From Bacillota bacterium (GTDB lineage: Bacteria; Bacillota; Clostridia; Acetivibrionales; DSM-2933), in NCBI GenBank assembly GCA_030705945.1, contig JAUZPS010000220.1:1-7672 (forward strand): 7,672 nt of DNA. Direction: 5' to 3'. Shown piece after piece: positions 6,216 to 7,672 of the stretch. Each line of letters begins with the position of its first letter. Position 1 is the first letter of the stretch. The position numbers and the translations under genes were made by a program. The notes under the pieces are model-generated. The model was not told where the DNA came from. It searched no databases and saw nothing but the letters and a program-made list of their open reading frames with translations.

Positions 6216-7158
6216 AACGGTCCCCCCACTTTGCTGCAATCTCACCCTCCACAGTTACTTCCGTAAGCTCACACGCGTTGGGACAATCCTGGCATGCGAC
6301 TCTCTTGAGCTTATATTTTCTCTGCATGATATCAAACCCTTTGAAGGTGGTCTTCTTTTTTGTATCTCTAACAGTCTCTTTAGCTAAAATTGCGCTCCCC
6401 AAAGCCCCCATCACATTAAAATGTTTGGGAATAACAAGCTGAGCAGCTAATTCCTGTTCAAAGGCGCGCTTAATTCCTTTATTGAAGGCTACGCCACCCT
6501 GGAAGAGAATTGGCGCCTCAATGCTTTTTCCTTTCGCCACATTGTTTATATAATTTCGAGCCAAGGCCTCGCAAAGCCCGGCAACTATTTGCTCTTTTGT
6601 TGCCCCTTCCTGCTGTTTATGGACCATATCCGTTTCTGCAAATACAGTGCAACGGCCGGCAATACGTACAGGCTCATCCGCGCGTAAGGCAAAATCACCA
6701 AACTCTTCTATCGGAATTTTTAATCGGAACGACTGCTGATCCAAAAATGAACCCGTTCCGGCAGCGCAGATGGTATTCATAGCGAAATCAATGACCACAC
6801 CATTGCGGATTAGAATAATTTTGGAGTCCTGTCCACCAATTTCGATAACGGTTTTCACCTGGGGATAAGTATCGATGGCAGCAACAGCATGAGCTGTAAT
6901 TTCGTTTTTGATAGAGTCTGCGCCGATAATATTACCAACTAATATACGGGCGCTTCCGGTTACCCCAACCCCCAGAATATCCTCCATACAGTAACCCTTA
7001 TCTTTGAGGGTTATAAAACCTTCATTCAGGCTTTCTAATGGCTGTCCATTGGTTCTTATGTATAATGTCTCATAGAGTTTCTTATTGTCCATGCTGTCCA
7101 TGACAACAATATTTGTACTGACGGAGCCCACATCCACTCCTATGTAATATTGATTCAA
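6196..7158 (-). CDS. HgdC/BadF-type ATPase activase with C-terminal Cys motif
   Basis: This is an ASKHA-fold ATPase (BcrAD_BadFG family) predicted to hold a [4Fe-4S] cluster at its dimer interface and to use ATP to push one low-potential electron into partner subunits. In the 320-residue form the motifs are I-G-V-D-V-G-S (phosphate 1), V-G-V-T-G-S-A-R, E-I-G-G-Q-D-S-K (phosphate 2), C131 in C-A-A-G-T-G-S-F-L-D, C170 in G-R-C-T-V-F-A-E-T-D, and Q-G-G-V-A-F-N-K-G (adenosine site). The 39-residue C131-C170 spacing equals that of the two cluster cysteines of HgdC (C127 and C166). Beyond the usual ~260-residue activase there is an extension with C289-x2-C292-x3-C296-x18-C315, a possible extra metal site. 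The TTG start at 7158 is chosen because the farther TTG at 7176 lies at the edge of the GGGGGAGGA site. It follows plsC by 26 nt and overlaps the next gene. Confidence 0.9.
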   Translation of the reverse strand: MNQYYIGVDVGSVSTNIVVMDSMDNKKLYETLYIRTNGQPLESLNEGFITLKDKGYCMEDILGVGVTGSARILVGNIIGADSIKNEITAHAVAAIDTYPQVKTVIEIGGQDSKIILIRNGVVIDFAMNTICAAGTGSFLDQQSFRLKIPIEEFGDFALRADEPVRIAGRCTVFAETDMVHKQQEGATKEQIVAGLCEALARNYINNVAKGKSIEAPILFQGGVAFNKGIKRAFEQELAAQLVIPKHFNVMGALGSAILAKETVRDTKKKTTFKGFDIMQRKYKLKRVACQDCPNACELTEVTVEGEIAAKWGDRCGKWQK

Positions 7159-7165
7159 AATGCCG

Positions 7166-7174
7166 TCCTCCCCC
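7166..7174 (-). promoter_or_regulatory. Ribosome binding site that decides the activase start
   Basis: The minus strand reads GGGGGAGGA, then seven bases, then TTG at 7158-7156. The longer reading frame would start at the TTG at 7176-7174, overlapping this site, which is implausible. The shorter product begins M-N-Q-Y-Y-I-G-V-D, as activases typically do. Confidence 0.65.
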
Positions 7175-7184
7175 AATCATAGTG

Positions 7185-7672
7185 CTAATAGTTATATTCC
7201 TGATGAGTCAAATGTCCAATTTGCTTCATAATTAAGTTAGTAATGCGTTCAGTCTCATATTCATCAAGCTTTTTTCCATAATACGCTTCGAGGTCGATGG
7301 GCTTCCCGATATCAATGGTCAACTTATGGACTCTCGGTAACTTTTTGCCCTTGGGCAAAACATCGTAAAATCCGTTTAAGCCAACGGGAACCACTGGAAC
7401 CTTATATAATAGCGCCAAATGCGTTATTCCAGGTTGCGCCTTAATCAGCATTCCATCATCGGAACGTTTCCCTTCCGGAAATATCCCCAATATATGCCCT
7501 TCTTTTAATACCTTCCTGACCTGGCTCAGAAATGCTTTGTCGACTTTTCCCTGGTCAACATAAATAACATCGGCGTAGTCCATAAAGTGTTTAAACAGGG
7601 GATGTTCGAAAAGTCTTCTCTTGCCAATAAAACGTATTTTTTCTTTCTTTTTTTTGTTCATATAAGCATATA
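7185..7672 (-). CDS. plsC: 1-acyl-sn-glycerol-3-phosphate acyltransferase (PlsC-type), 5' end beyond window
   Basis: PlsC-type enzymes acylate lysophosphatidic acid at sn-2 to give phosphatidic acid at the membrane. The visible part carries the F-P-E-G-K-R-S acyl-acceptor motif (residues 61-67 counted from the ATG at 7661), a preceding basic segment ending K-R-R-L-F-E-H-P-L-F that matches the block after the active site in this family, and V-P-V-V-P-V-G-L (88-95). The catalytic H-x4-D motif is absent, but the frame stays open through the last base of the window, so the true start lies outside and ATG 7661 is probably an internal Met. The expected missing part is some 40-80 residues. The gene ends 26 nt before the activase start and is probably in the same operon. 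A lysophospholipid acyltransferase of another specificity cannot be excluded. Confidence 0.85.
   Translation of the reverse strand, partial: YAYMNKKKKEKIRFIGKRRLFEHPLFKHFMDYADVIYVDQGKVDKAFLSQVRKVLKEGHILGIFPEGKRSDDGMLIKAQPGITHLALLYKVPVVPVGLNGFYDVLPKGKKLPRVHKLTIDIGKPIDLEAYYGKKLDEYETERITNLIMKQIGHLTHQEYNY

Noticed and set aside
4106..7158. Conventional 2-hydroxyglutaryl-CoA dehydratase operon for amino acid fermentation
   Set aside because: No CoA-transferase, 2-hydroxyacid dehydrogenase, Etf or acyl-CoA dehydrogenase genes are in view; neighbours are phospholipid genes and the subunits are of the DUF2229/activase-related type.
7185..7661. Truncated PlsC pseudogene lacking the H-x4-D motif
   Set aside because: The frame is open to the end of the window, so the missing motif is best explained by the window boundary and not by gene decay.

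Overview
The window reads as a low-GC, obligately anaerobic Firmicute, probably Clostridia. The signs are strong GGAGG-type ribosome binding sites, TTG and GTG starts, dense operon packing, and an oxygen-sensitive-type enzyme module of the benzoyl-CoA reductase / 2-hydroxyacyl-CoA dehydratase (BCR/HAD) family. The genus cannot be fixed from sequence alone.

Layout. Positions 34-1035 (+) hold a gene for a three-AP2-domain protein with a degenerate HNH-like N-terminus. Everything else that codes is on the minus strand, read from right to left: a 1-acylglycerol-3-phosphate acyltransferase cut by the window edge (plsC, 7672-7185); a HgdC/BadF-type ATPase activase (7158-6196); two BCR/HAD-type subunits (6215-5229 and 5239-4106); CDP-diglyceride synthase (cdsA, 4109-3264); a 12-helix MFS-like membrane protein (3246-2005); and, after a 180-nt gap, a phosphatidylserine-synthase-type CDP-alcohol phosphatidyltransferase (pssA, 1824-1216). 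From plsC to the MFS gene the genes overlap or lie within 26 nt of each other, so they very probably form one operon. Two 111-bp inverted-repeat elements (1066-1176 and 1841-1951), with an identical 70-bp core, bracket pssA.

How the genes fit together. PlsC makes phosphatidic acid, CdsA makes CDP-diacylglycerol and PssA makes phosphatidylserine, the precursor of phosphatidylethanolamine. Set within this pathway, with ATGA translational coupling to cdsA, is an ATP-driven radical-reductase module: one activase and two [4Fe-4S]-type subunits. Its domain order resembles the large fused proteins linked to anaerobic plasmalogen synthesis (PlsA/PlsR of Clostridium perfringens). The leading hypothesis is therefore a split, operon-encoded machine that reduces the sn-1 ester of a phospholipid to a vinyl ether or other modified lipid, with the MFS protein as a possible lipid transporter or flippase. 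The family assignments are firm; the plasmalogen role is an inference from context.

No rRNA, tRNA, CRISPR array or complete insertion sequence was seen. No gene-free stretch exceeds 300 bases; the two longest, 1036-1215 and about 1825-2004, are mostly filled by the repeat elements.
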